DNA from: Bacteroidota bacterium
GTDB lineage: Bacteria; Bacteroidota; Bacteroidia; Bacteroidales; B18-G4
DNA length: 8,068 nt
Direction of reading: 5' to 3'
Assembly: GCA_030635045.1 (NCBI GenBank)
Contig: DAOVZP010000060.1
Span: 1-8,068 of the forward strand
Made by a program: the position numbers and the translations under genes. Under the pieces are notes generated by a model. The model saw only the letters and a program-made list of their open reading frames with translations. It did not search any database and was not told the origin of the DNA. This document shows positions 1-6,569 of this stretch, piece after piece. Each line of letters begins with the position of its first letter. Position 1 is the first letter of the stretch.

Positions 1-1317
1 CATAGAAAAACAATTAAATTTAATATTGCCAGGTATGATGAACAGGTAGAAGATGGCAAAAAGCAGTTTTGTGATCTGGATCTTGCCAAGATCAGGGCAG
101 CTCATTTGAAATATAAGGTCATTAATGATCTTGAAAACTACCTGATCGAATTCGAATCAAAATTTACAAAACGAGGAGGAAAGGTTGTCTGGGCACAGGA
201 CGCATCAGAAGCCGTAAAGGAAATATTACGAATCGTTGAACAAAACCGGGCCGGAAAGGTGGTCAAATCCAAATCGATGACCACCGAAGAAATCAACATT
301 AATGAAGCCCTGGAATCCAATGATGTTAATACAATAGAAACAGACCTGGGTGAATATATTGTTCAGCTGGCGGGAGAAAAACCCTATCATATTGTAACGC
401 CGGCAATGCATAAAACAAAAGAAGAAATTGCCGAGCTTTTTTATAATTTATTTGACCTCGACAAAAACAGCTCTCCGGAAGAAATCACGTCATATGTAAG
501 AGAGAAACTTAGAAATGAGTTTATCACTGCCGACATAGGCATTACAGGGAGTAATTTTTTAATTGCGGATACCGGATCTGTTGCCCTGACGGAAAATGAG
601 GGAAACGGGCTTTTATCCATATCCTTTCCCAGGATTCATATCGTGGTAGCAGGGATTGAGAAACTAATTCCCTCCATTACCGATCTTGAGCTTTTCTGGC
701 CACTGCTGGCATCTTATGGCACCGGCCAGCATGTAACAGTATATAATTCAATTATAAGTGGCCCGAAGAAAGAAAAAGAAACTGACGGGCCCGAAAAAAT
801 GTACGTGATACTGCTGAATAATAAGCGTACCGAATTGTTAAAAAAAGAAAAGCAAAGAATAGCGTTGTCATGCATTCGATGCGGAGCCTGCCTTAATGTT
901 TGTCCTGTTTACCGGAACATTGGCGGCCACACATACAATACCACCTATACGGGGCCTATAGGATCAGTGATCAGCCCCTATTTAGCAGGCATGAGTAATT
1001 ATAAGCACCTGAGTTTTGCGTCAAGCCTGTGTGGTGCATGCACAGAGGTTTGCCCGGTGAAGATACCATTGCATATGTTGCTCCTGCAAAACAGGCATGA
1101 CTCCGTTAAAGAAGGCTTTGTGACAGGGAAAGAAAAATGGACCATAAGGGGGATGAAAAAAGTGATGTCGAAAAGAAAATACATGGATATGGGAGGCTTT
1201 GGAGTAAGAAACTATACGATGAAAAAATTTCTGGGCGGAAGCTGGGGTCCCAGGCGTGACCTGCCACCGCTGGCCAGAAAATCGTTTAATACCCTCTGGA
1301 AAGAGAAAGATGGGTAG
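1..1317 (+). CDS. lutB: LutB-type iron-sulfur protein, lactate oxidation (5' end outside window)
   Basis: The reading frame is open from base 1 to the TAG at 1315-1317, giving 438 residues. There is no in-window start: a TTG at 106 lies mid-domain and the sequence before it already looks like LutB, so I treat the gene as running in from the left with probably about 20 residues missing. Numbering from base 1, an LUD-type domain occupies roughly residues 60-280. A ferredoxin-like part follows, with cysteines C291, C294, C297 and C301 before Pro (CIRCGACLNVCP) and a second set C344, C347 and C351 (CGACTEVCP), as expected for two 4Fe-4S clusters. The tail (WGPRRDLPPLARKSF) fits the LutB C-terminal domain. 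In the family, LutA, LutB and LutC together oxidise L-lactate to pyruvate in the cytoplasm. No lutC follows; the next gene is convergent. Family identity is secure, substrate is inferred. Confidence 0.9.
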   Translation, partial: HRKTIKFNIARYDEQVEDGKKQFCDLDLAKIRAAHLKYKVINDLENYLIEFESKFTKRGGKVVWAQDASEAVKEILRIVEQNRAGKVVKSKSMTTEEININEALESNDVNTIETDLGEYIVQLAGEKPYHIVTPAMHKTKEEIAELFYNLFDLDKNSSPEEITSYVREKLRNEFITADIGITGSNFLIADTGSVALTENEGNGLLSISFPRIHIVVAGIEKLIPSITDLELFWPLLASYGTGQHVTVYNSIISGPKKEKETDGPEKMYVILLNNKRTELLKKEKQRIALSCIRCGACLNVCPVYRNIGGHTYNTTYTGPIGSVISPYLAGMSNYKHLSFASSLCGACTEVCPVKIPLHMLLLQNRHDSVKEGFVTGKEKWTIRGMKKVMSKRKYMDMGGFGVRNYTMKKFLGGSWGPRRDLPPLARKSFNTLWKEKDG

Positions 1318-1324
1318 GATATAT

Positions 1325-1366
1325 GAAATCAGAACTCTGAAATCTGAACTCAGAACTCAGAAATTT
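1325..1366. repeat. Six degenerate 7-bp tandem repeats between convergent genes
   Basis: Six consecutive heptamers fit GAAMTCW, starting at 1325, 1332, 1339, 1346, 1353 and 1360. The first five fit exactly; the last reads GAAATTT. They fill 42 of the 51 bases between the lutB stop and the stop of the lipoprotein gene. Junctions between units read either TCAGA or TCTGA, which are complementary, so the transcript could form several short alternative hairpins on either strand. No U-run follows, so it is not a standard intrinsic terminator. Function is unknown. Confidence 0.75.
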
Positions 1367-1368
1367 GA

Positions 1369-2472
1369 TCAGGGCATTAATTCTTCGAGCTTTTCCCTGA
1401 GCTCTTCACCGTGAAGGTTTTTGGCTATGATAATACCATCGGGGTCAAGTAATATGCTTGAAGGAATTGAGCGAACGCCATATAGCTTTCCTGCCGCATT
1501 ATTCCAATATAAAAGATCAGAAACATGATTCCAGCTAAGGCTGTCATTATGAATGGCCTGGATCCAATTTTCACGGCTTTTATCGAATGATACACCAAGG
1601 ACATCAAATCCTTTTTCGTGAAAATCATTATAGCATGCAACAATATTTGGATTTTCTGTCCGGCAAGGGCCACACCATGATGCCCAGAAATCAACCAGTA
1701 AATATTTGCCTTTGCTAAGTTCAGAAAGGTGAATATCAATATCATTGGTATCTTTCATCGCAAAATCTACCAGGGGCTGTCCGATGTCGACACGTTTTAA
1801 TACTACCAGCCTGTCGGCAAGAAAAATATAATCGGGAGAAGCTTCGAGTGAAGGATCAAAATTATTAACGATATTTTCCAACTCATCAACAGTCCAGGAG
1901 TAAGAATTACTGTAAGTAATATATGGTGATGTCACATTGGCATTATTGTTAAAGACATATTCTTTAATAAACGCTTGCTGTTCTTCATAAATACCATCCA
2001 TCACTTGAGAAAGGCTGTCTTTTACTTCCACTAAACCGGAATCACGTGCAGTTCTGTATTCCTGATATATGGCATGCAGTTTCTCATCAAATACAGCAAT
2101 TTCATCTTCAAAACCCTTGTATTGATCATGGGCCGGAGAACCCGTTATTGTTGTGGCATCATAATCGTCCTTAAAAACCTCAATGGTAATATCTCCGGCA
2201 TCAAGGAATATAGGGACGTTTCTTTTGATATCTTTGATAAAAACGTAATACATAGAGGGAAAATCAAGGACACCCTGCATAACATATGAAGCATTTTCCT
2301 GAGCAGAAGAGTCAAATTTAATCCATTCTCCGCCAGCTCGTTTTTGCAGATAGGCATAGCCATCCACAATAGTATCGACATTAATCTTCAGGGTATATTT
2401 CAATTCTTTTTTTTCTGTTGTGCATGAGGCTACGATAAAACAGGCCAACAACAGGAATAACAGTTTTTTCAT
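1369..2472 (-). CDS. TlpA/ResA-like thioredoxin lipoprotein with N-terminal DUF4369
   Basis: A 367-residue protein with the start at 2472. This start gives a clean lipoprotein signal: MKK, a hydrophobic run, then lipobox V14-A15-S16 before Cys17. An in-frame ATG at 2532 would add 20 residues and overlap the mreD stop, but would bury the signal, so I prefer 2472. Residues about 25-120 look like DUF4369, followed by a charged, probably helical linker. A thioredoxin-like domain of the TlpA/AhpC type covers about 230-365, with the active site W-C267-G-P-C270 and the downstream cis-proline segment (RSIPSSILLDPDG). Such proteins are envelope-anchored thiol-disulfide oxidoreductases, often reductive, on cytochrome c maturation or other secreted thiols; the substrate here cannot be read. 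It lies 56 bp after mreD on the same strand and is probably in the same transcript. DUF4369-thioredoxin fusions are typical of Bacteroidota. Confidence 0.92.
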   Translation of the reverse strand: MKKLLFLLLACFIVASCTTEKKELKYTLKINVDTIVDGYAYLQKRAGGEWIKFDSSAQENASYVMQGVLDFPSMYYVFIKDIKRNVPIFLDAGDITIEVFKDDYDATTITGSPAHDQYKGFEDEIAVFDEKLHAIYQEYRTARDSGLVEVKDSLSQVMDGIYEEQQAFIKEYVFNNNANVTSPYITYSNSYSWTVDELENIVNNFDPSLEASPDYIFLADRLVVLKRVDIGQPLVDFAMKDTNDIDIHLSELSKGKYLLVDFWASWCGPCRTENPNIVACYNDFHEKGFDVLGVSFDKSRENWIQAIHNDSLSWNHVSDLLYWNNAAGKLYGVRSIPSSILLDPDGIIIAKNLHGEELREKLEELMP

Positions 2473-2528
2473 GATAGAAAGTTTAGTTGTTAAGAGATTG
2501 GATAAGGATATAAAGCTAATAAAAAACA

Positions 2529-3047
2529 TCATTCTTTGTCTTTTCTTTTCATAAAAAGGTATTCAACCAAAATAACAAGCACCAGGGTTGAAAGCGTACT
2601 TAGCAATGCCCTGTAAAGTGTTTGCAGGAATTCATTAAAGCGAAATACTTCAAGGTAAAAAAGCAATAAATGATGTAACAATATCAAGATAAGGGAATAG
2701 AGAAAAAACCATTGAAATCCCAGATCTTTTATTCCGGGTGTCATGCCGGATTCAATACCCTTGGTGCCGGATATGAAACGAATAACGGTGGGGCGGGAAA
2801 AAGCCATGAATACACTTGCAGCAGCATGCATTCCCGGTGTGTGTGCGAAAATATCTATCGACAATCCTAAAAAGAATGATGAAAGCAATAATAGCCAGCC
2901 CGGAGTTTCAAAGGGCAACAATAGAATGAAAAGAACATAAAGGTATGGATTGACATACCCGTTGATGCGGATATTATTCAGCACAAAAACCTGGATTAAT
3001 ACCAGGATGATGAAACGAATGATATTTTTTGAAATAATACTATTCAT
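2529..3047 (-). CDS. mreD: Rod shape-determining protein MreD
   Basis: A 172-residue, very hydrophobic integral membrane protein with about five or six predicted membrane segments (roughly residues 8-25, 33-46, 50-66, 75-90, 112-133 and 148-166). The segment GLSIDIFAHTPGMHAAA (61-77) matches the conserved MreD block in which an acidic residue and Gly-Met-His follow a helix. It ends with a positively charged cytoplasmic tail (MKRKDKE). The ATG at 3047 lies inside the end of mreC with an 8-bp overlap, suggesting translational coupling. In the elongasome MreD acts with MreC and MreB to place lateral wall synthesis. Sequence conservation in this family is low, so the call rests on hydropathy, the motif and position after mreC; together these are strong. 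Confidence 0.93.
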   Translation of the reverse strand: MNSIISKNIIRFIILVLIQVFVLNNIRINGYVNPYLYVLFILLLPFETPGWLLLLSSFFLGLSIDIFAHTPGMHAAASVFMAFSRPTVIRFISGTKGIESGMTPGIKDLGFQWFFLYSLILILLHHLLLFYLEVFRFNEFLQTLYRALLSTLSTLVLVILVEYLFMKRKDKE

Positions 3048-3852
3048 CTATATCGTTTCGCATATCAAGGCTGTCGAGCTCTGCTGATGCATTGTTTTTA
3101 GTTACATATACGTAAAAAAGGCTATTGAAGTCGGTTGAAAAAACCAGTTCCGCCTTATTAAGGTTTCCTCCCATGATCACCTTTTCACCCACCGTTCCTA
3201 TCATTATGTTTTCGGGAAATACAAATGAAAAACCGCTTGTAATAACGGTATCGCCAGGTTGGGGTATAATGTGTGTGGGAATATCTTCCAACAAACCCTT
3301 CCGGTAGTCGTTGCCATCCCAGCTTACATTTACCATCTGGCCATTATTTTTCAGCCGGGCGCTGATCCGGGCATTTTTATGTAATAAAGACATAGCGCTT
3401 GCATAATGGGTTGAAACCTCCACAACGATCCCGGCTACACCAAGCGGGGAAATCAACCCCATTTCCTTTTCCACCCCATCAGCACGCCCCTTATTGATCA
3501 TAATATAATTATTCCGGTTGCGCGATGTATTGCTCACTACCCTTGCAGGGATGAAAGTATATAAGGTATCGGGCTTAAAAATACTGTCAGGCAAAGGCAA
3601 AATATTGAAGCGGGCATTATTCAGTTGTGCGTTTTCCAGGCTAAGCTGGTAGTTAGCCTCATTAAGAAAAAAATAGTCATTGATCGTGGAAGAAACAGTG
3701 TTAAAAGAACCTGTTATCACATTTGTGGAATTTATTATCTGTGTTTTTTGATAATTATTATGATTGGCGAGCAAAAGAAAAGCGATCAGTTCGAGGAAAA
3801 CGAACAAAAAGAAGAACGACTGTTTTTTCAGGAAGAGAAACAGATACTTCAT
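3040..3852 (-). CDS. mreC: Rod shape-determining protein MreC
   Basis: A 270-residue bitopic protein: a short cytoplasmic start, one membrane helix at about residues 11-29, then a periplasmic coiled-coil-like stretch (about 55-80, NEANYQLSLENAQLNNA). The MreC beta-domain follows from about 100 to 252. Recognisable pieces are INKGRADGVEKEMGLISPLGVAG, the segment VSTHYASAMSLLHKN, and GDTVITSGFSFVFPENIMIGTV, all typical of the family. Length is near the family norm. MreC forms a periplasmic scaffold linking MreB and MreD to penicillin-binding protein 2. The ATG start at 3852 lies 66 bp after mreB; the TAG stop overlaps the start of mreD. The tail after 252 is acidic and probably disordered. Confidence 0.97.
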   Translation of the reverse strand: MKYLFLFLKKQSFFFLFVFLELIAFLLLANHNNYQKTQIINSTNVITGSFNTVSSTINDYFFLNEANYQLSLENAQLNNARFNILPLPDSIFKPDTLYTFIPARVVSNTSRNRNNYIMINKGRADGVEKEMGLISPLGVAGIVVEVSTHYASAMSLLHKNARISARLKNNGQMVNVSWDGNDYRKGLLEDIPTHIIPQPGDTVITSGFSFVFPENIMIGTVGEKVIMGGNLNKAELVFSTDFNSLFYVYVTKNNASAELDSLDMRNDIDE

Positions 3853-3890
3853 GTGGACTTGCCATTTCCGGGTTCAACAATATTAAGCCA

Positions 3891-3916
3891 TACCTGTACC
3901 AATAATACGACAGGTA
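3891..3916 (-). other. Inverted repeat in the mreB-mreC spacer
   Basis: The 7-bp arms TACCTGT (3891-3897) and ACAGGTA (3910-3916) are perfectly complementary around a 12-base loop. They sit directly after the mreB stop, inside the 66-bp gap before mreC. No U-run follows on the minus strand, so an intrinsic terminator is unlikely. It could be an mRNA-stabilising or processing hairpin between mreB and mreC, or chance; a 7-bp arm is short. Confidence 0.35.
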
Positions 3917-3918
3917 GT

Positions 3919-4941
3919 TTATTTGATAAGGAATGTAAACTTGTCAAAGTTTTTCAATGCAATACCGGTTCCCCTTGCAACAGCCCTGAGCGGGTCTTCA
4001 GCAACATGAATAGGAAGCTTTGTTTTAAGATGCAGCCGCTTGTCAAGACCCCTAAGCATGGATCCTCCTCCGGCTAAATAAATACCGGTGCGATAAATAT
4101 CGGCTGAAAGCTCAGGAGGGGTCATCTCTAATGCATTTAACACCGCTGCCTCAATTTTTGAAATGGACTTATCAAGGGAATTTGCAATCTCAGCATAATT
4201 AACGATGATCTCTTTCGGGATACCGGTAAGCATATCGCGGCCATGCACAGGATAATCCTCCGGGGGATTTTCCAGGTCTGTTATGGCAGCACCAACCTCA
4301 ATCTTTATCCTTTCTGCAGTTCTTTCTCCAATATTGATATTATGTTGCTTGCGCATGTATTCCACAATATCGTAATTAAAATCATCACCGGCAATCCTGA
4401 TCGACTTATTGTTAACTATTCCACCAAGAGCAATAACGGCGATCTCACAGGTGCCTCCACCGATATCTATCACCATATTTCCTGTAGGCTCCAAAACATC
4501 AATTCCAATTCCGATCGCTGCAGCCATAGGCTCATGAATAAGCTTTACTTCTTTTGCCCCAGCTTGCTCTGCCGAATCCTTAACCGCACGTTCTTCAACT
4601 TCGGTAATCCCTGAGGGAATACAGATCACCATTTTAAGGGCGGGGGGAAACATGGCTTTTCTCGGAAAGATCATTTTGATCATTTCCCTGATCATATATT
4701 CTGCCGACTGGAAGTCAGCAATAACCCCATCACGCAAAGGCCTGATCGTTTTGATGTTTTCATGGGTTTTTCCATGCATCATCATAGCCCTCTTACCCAC
4801 AGCAATGATCTTTCCTGTGGACCTTTCTATTGCCACAATAGAAGGCTCATCAACCACAACCTTATCATTGTAAATAATGATAGTGTTGGCCGTTCCCAGG
4901 TCTATTGCTATTTCTTTGGTAAAAAACGAGAAAAGTCCCAT
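3919..4941 (-). CDS. mreB: Rod shape-determining actin homologue MreB
   Basis: A 340-residue bacterial actin of normal length. An amphipathic N-terminus (MGLFSFFTKE) is suited to membrane binding. The phosphate-1 loop is D14-LGTANT, the catalytic-region motif is IHEPMAAAIG with E137, phosphate-2 is D159-IGGGT, and the adenosine motif is LAGGGSMLRGLDKRL near 289-303. The conserved stretches EPSIVAIE and RPLRDGVIADF are present. In the family MreB polymerises under the inner membrane with ATP and directs wall elongation. The gene begins 11 bp after purH and is followed by mreC and mreD, so transcription from the purH promoter is expected. Nothing in the sequence looks altered or truncated, which suggests a rod-shaped or at least elongasome-bearing cell. 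Confidence 0.98.
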   Translation of the reverse strand: MGLFSFFTKEIAIDLGTANTIIIYNDKVVVDEPSIVAIERSTGKIIAVGKRAMMMHGKTHENIKTIRPLRDGVIADFQSAEYMIREMIKMIFPRKAMFPPALKMVICIPSGITEVEERAVKDSAEQAGAKEVKLIHEPMAAAIGIGIDVLEPTGNMVIDIGGGTCEIAVIALGGIVNNKSIRIAGDDFNYDIVEYMRKQHNINIGERTAERIKIEVGAAITDLENPPEDYPVHGRDMLTGIPKEIIVNYAEIANSLDKSISKIEAAVLNALEMTPPELSADIYRTGIYLAGGGSMLRGLDKRLHLKTKLPIHVAEDPLRAVARGTGIALKNFDKFTFLIK

Positions 4942-4952
4942 ATACTTTTATA

Positions 4953-6464
4953 TTAATGTTTAAAATGCCGGATCCCTGTAAAAACCATTGCAATATCATG
5001 TTCATTGCAATAATCAATGGAATCCTGATCTCTGATCGATCCCCCCGGCTGGATCACTGCCGTAATTCCTGCCTTATCAGCGATCTCAACCGAATCGGCA
5101 AAAGGGAAAAAAGCATCAGATGCCATAACTGAAGTATTCAGATCAAAGCCAAACTCTGCGGCTTTAGCAATTGCCTGCTTCAGAGCATCTACCCTGGAGG
5201 TTTGTCCAACACCACTGGCAATCAACTGCTTGTTTTTGGCCAGCACAATGGCATTTGATTTTGTATGTTTTACCACCTTGTTGGCAAATAACAGATCCTC
5301 ATTTTCCCCGCCGGCCGGTACATGCTTTGTCATAACTTTAAAATCTCCGGGTCCCTCTGTTATGGTATCTTTATCCTGAACAATAACACCATTCAACAAT
5401 GACCGGAATACTTTATCCGGCAATTCCCCGGCTTTTCTTTTCAGTATGATACGGTTTTTTTTAGTTTTTAGTATTGTAAGCGCATCATTATTGTAATCAG
5501 GGGCAAGAATGATCTCAAAAAACAGCTTATTGATCTCTTCTGCGGTGGCCTCATCAATTATTTCGTTTGTAATTAATACTCCCCCAAAAGCAGACACAGG
5601 ATCTCCGGCAAGGGCGTCTTTCCATGCATTTATTAATTCCGGCCTGCTGGCAATGCCGCATGCATTGTTATGTTTTAAAATGGCAAAAGTAGTTTCTGAA
5701 AACTCATCGATCAGGCCAATGGCAGCATCCAGGTCCCCCAGGTTATTGTATGAAATTGCTTTTCCGTGCAGCTGTTCAAACACCTGTCCCGGCTTACCAT
5801 AGAACACCCCCTGCTGGTGAGGATTTTCTCCATAACGAAGAGTGCTGGCCTCATTAAAGCTTAACTTGAAGGCATTCTCGCCACCGTCAAAAAAATTGAA
5901 TATCGCTGTATCGTAATGAGAGGAAACATTAAAAGCATAAGCAGCGAAGCGTTTTCTGTCTTCCAATTCAGTAGAACCCTCTTTATCTTTTAATAATGAT
6001 AAGAGTTCAGTATAATGGTCCATTGAGGGCACGATCAGAACGTCCCTGAAATTTTTTGCTGCAGCCCTGATCAGGGAAATACCCCCGATATCTATCTTTT
6101 CAATGATTTCGGCTTCATCGTTTGTTGAAGCAAGGGTTTCCTCAAAAGGATACAGGTCAACAATTACCAGGTCAATTTCCGGAATATCGTATTCGGCAAA
6201 ATGAGCACGGTCAGCCTCAAGATCCCTTCTGCCCAGGATACCACCAAATACCTTAGGGTGCAAAGTTTTAACACGCCCACCCAGTATAGACGGATAAGAA
6301 GTAAGGGATTCAACAGTTTTGACATTAATGTTTAAGCCGCTGATAAAATCAAAAGTACCTCCTGTAGAAATCAGCTCGACACCTAAATTATCAAGCTTGG
6401 AAACGATCTCTTCAAGACCCTCTTTGTGGTAAACAGAAATTAATGCACTTTTAATTTTTTTCAC
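4953..6464 (-). CDS. purH: Bifunctional AICAR formyltransferase / IMP cyclohydrolase
   Basis: A 503-residue PurH catalysing the last two steps to IMP: formylation of AICAR with 10-formyl-tetrahydrofolate, then ring closure. The N-terminal MGS-like cyclohydrolase domain (about 1-190) begins KSALISVYHKEGL and contains STGGT, K66 in GGRVKTLHP, Y105, D125 in KIDIGG and K137, matching the catalytic set of characterised enzymes. The transformylase part carries LRYGENPHQ (209-217), the catalytic pair K264-H265 in KHNNACG, SAFGG, and the terminal IQPGGSIRDQDS and GIRHFKH motifs. KHNNACG differs from the common KHxNPCG form; I recall the alanine version from Bacteroidota. The start is GTG at 6464: no ATG lies upstream in frame close by, and the following MKKIKSAL aligns with family N-termini. 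It is the first gene of the unit leading into mreB. Confidence 0.98.
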   Translation of the reverse strand: MKKIKSALISVYHKEGLEEIVSKLDNLGVELISTGGTFDFISGLNINVKTVESLTSYPSILGGRVKTLHPKVFGGILGRRDLEADRAHFAEYDIPEIDLVIVDLYPFEETLASTNDEAEIIEKIDIGGISLIRAAAKNFRDVLIVPSMDHYTELLSLLKDKEGSTELEDRKRFAAYAFNVSSHYDTAIFNFFDGGENAFKLSFNEASTLRYGENPHQQGVFYGKPGQVFEQLHGKAISYNNLGDLDAAIGLIDEFSETTFAILKHNNACGIASRPELINAWKDALAGDPVSAFGGVLITNEIIDEATAEEINKLFFEIILAPDYNNDALTILKTKKNRIILKRKAGELPDKVFRSLLNGVIVQDKDTITEGPGDFKVMTKHVPAGGENEDLLFANKVVKHTKSNAIVLAKNKQLIASGVGQTSRVDALKQAIAKAAEFGFDLNTSVMASDAFFPFADSVEIADKAGITAVIQPGGSIRDQDSIDYCNEHDIAMVFTGIRHFKH

Positions 6465-6479
6465 CCGAAAATGTATTGG

Positions 6480-6519
6480 TAATGCACTGTGAATGCTGCA
6501 AACCCCAAATTTAGTGCAT
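6480..6519. promoter_or_regulatory. Inverted ATGCACT / AGTGCAT heptamers around the purH promoter
   Basis: ATGCACT at 6482-6488 and its exact reverse complement AGTGCAT at 6513-6519 are separated by 24 bases and centred 31 bp apart, about three helical turns. The right arm touches the candidate -7 element of purH. The left arm is part of a 9-mer, TAATGCACT (6480-6488), that recurs at 6441-6449 inside the start of purH. Placement suits an operator, but no regulator is known to me for this motif and chance is possible. Confidence 0.4.
6506..6513 (-). promoter_or_regulatory. Candidate Bacteroidota -7 promoter element for purH-mreBCD
   Basis: On the minus strand these bases read TAAATTTG, an exact match to the Bacteroidota sigma-70-family -7 consensus TAnnTTTG. 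It lies about 42 bases before the purH GTG, leaving a plausible leader. The expected -33 TTTG about 20 bases upstream is not clearly present; only weak T/G-containing sequence lies there. This is the only good match in the spacer. Confidence 0.55.
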
Positions 6520-6537
6520 ATTTTTAAATATATTACA

Positions 6538-6552
6538 TAACTTTACATTTTG
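6538..6552 (+). promoter_or_regulatory. Weak candidate promoter for the ABC permease gene
   Basis: Two near matches to TAnnTTTG lie here on the plus strand: TAACTTTA at 6538-6545, and TACATTTTG at 6544-6552 with one extra base. They are about 18-25 bases before the ATG at 6570. No clear -33 element is seen. The surrounding spacer is strongly AT-rich. Confidence 0.3.
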
Positions 6553-6569
6553 TTTGATCTTCCAGGCCC

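Noticed and set aside
106..108. TTG as the start codon of the lutB-type gene
   Set aside because: The frame is open to base 1 and the preceding residues fit the LutB N-terminal region, so the true start is outside the window.
2074..2289. Plus-strand open frame of 71 codons inside the thioredoxin lipoprotein gene
   Set aside because: Lies wholly antisense to a well-supported gene, has no recognisable motif and no promoter.
3625..4077. Plus-strand open frame of 150 codons across mreC and mreB
   Set aside because: It crosses the antisense of two conserved genes and their spacer; its protein has no family features.
6520..6540. AT-rich palindromic tract as a possible origin or attachment site
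   Set aside because: It is short, lacks repeated DnaA-box-like sequences or a neighbouring integrase, and is explained by ordinary promoter AT-richness.
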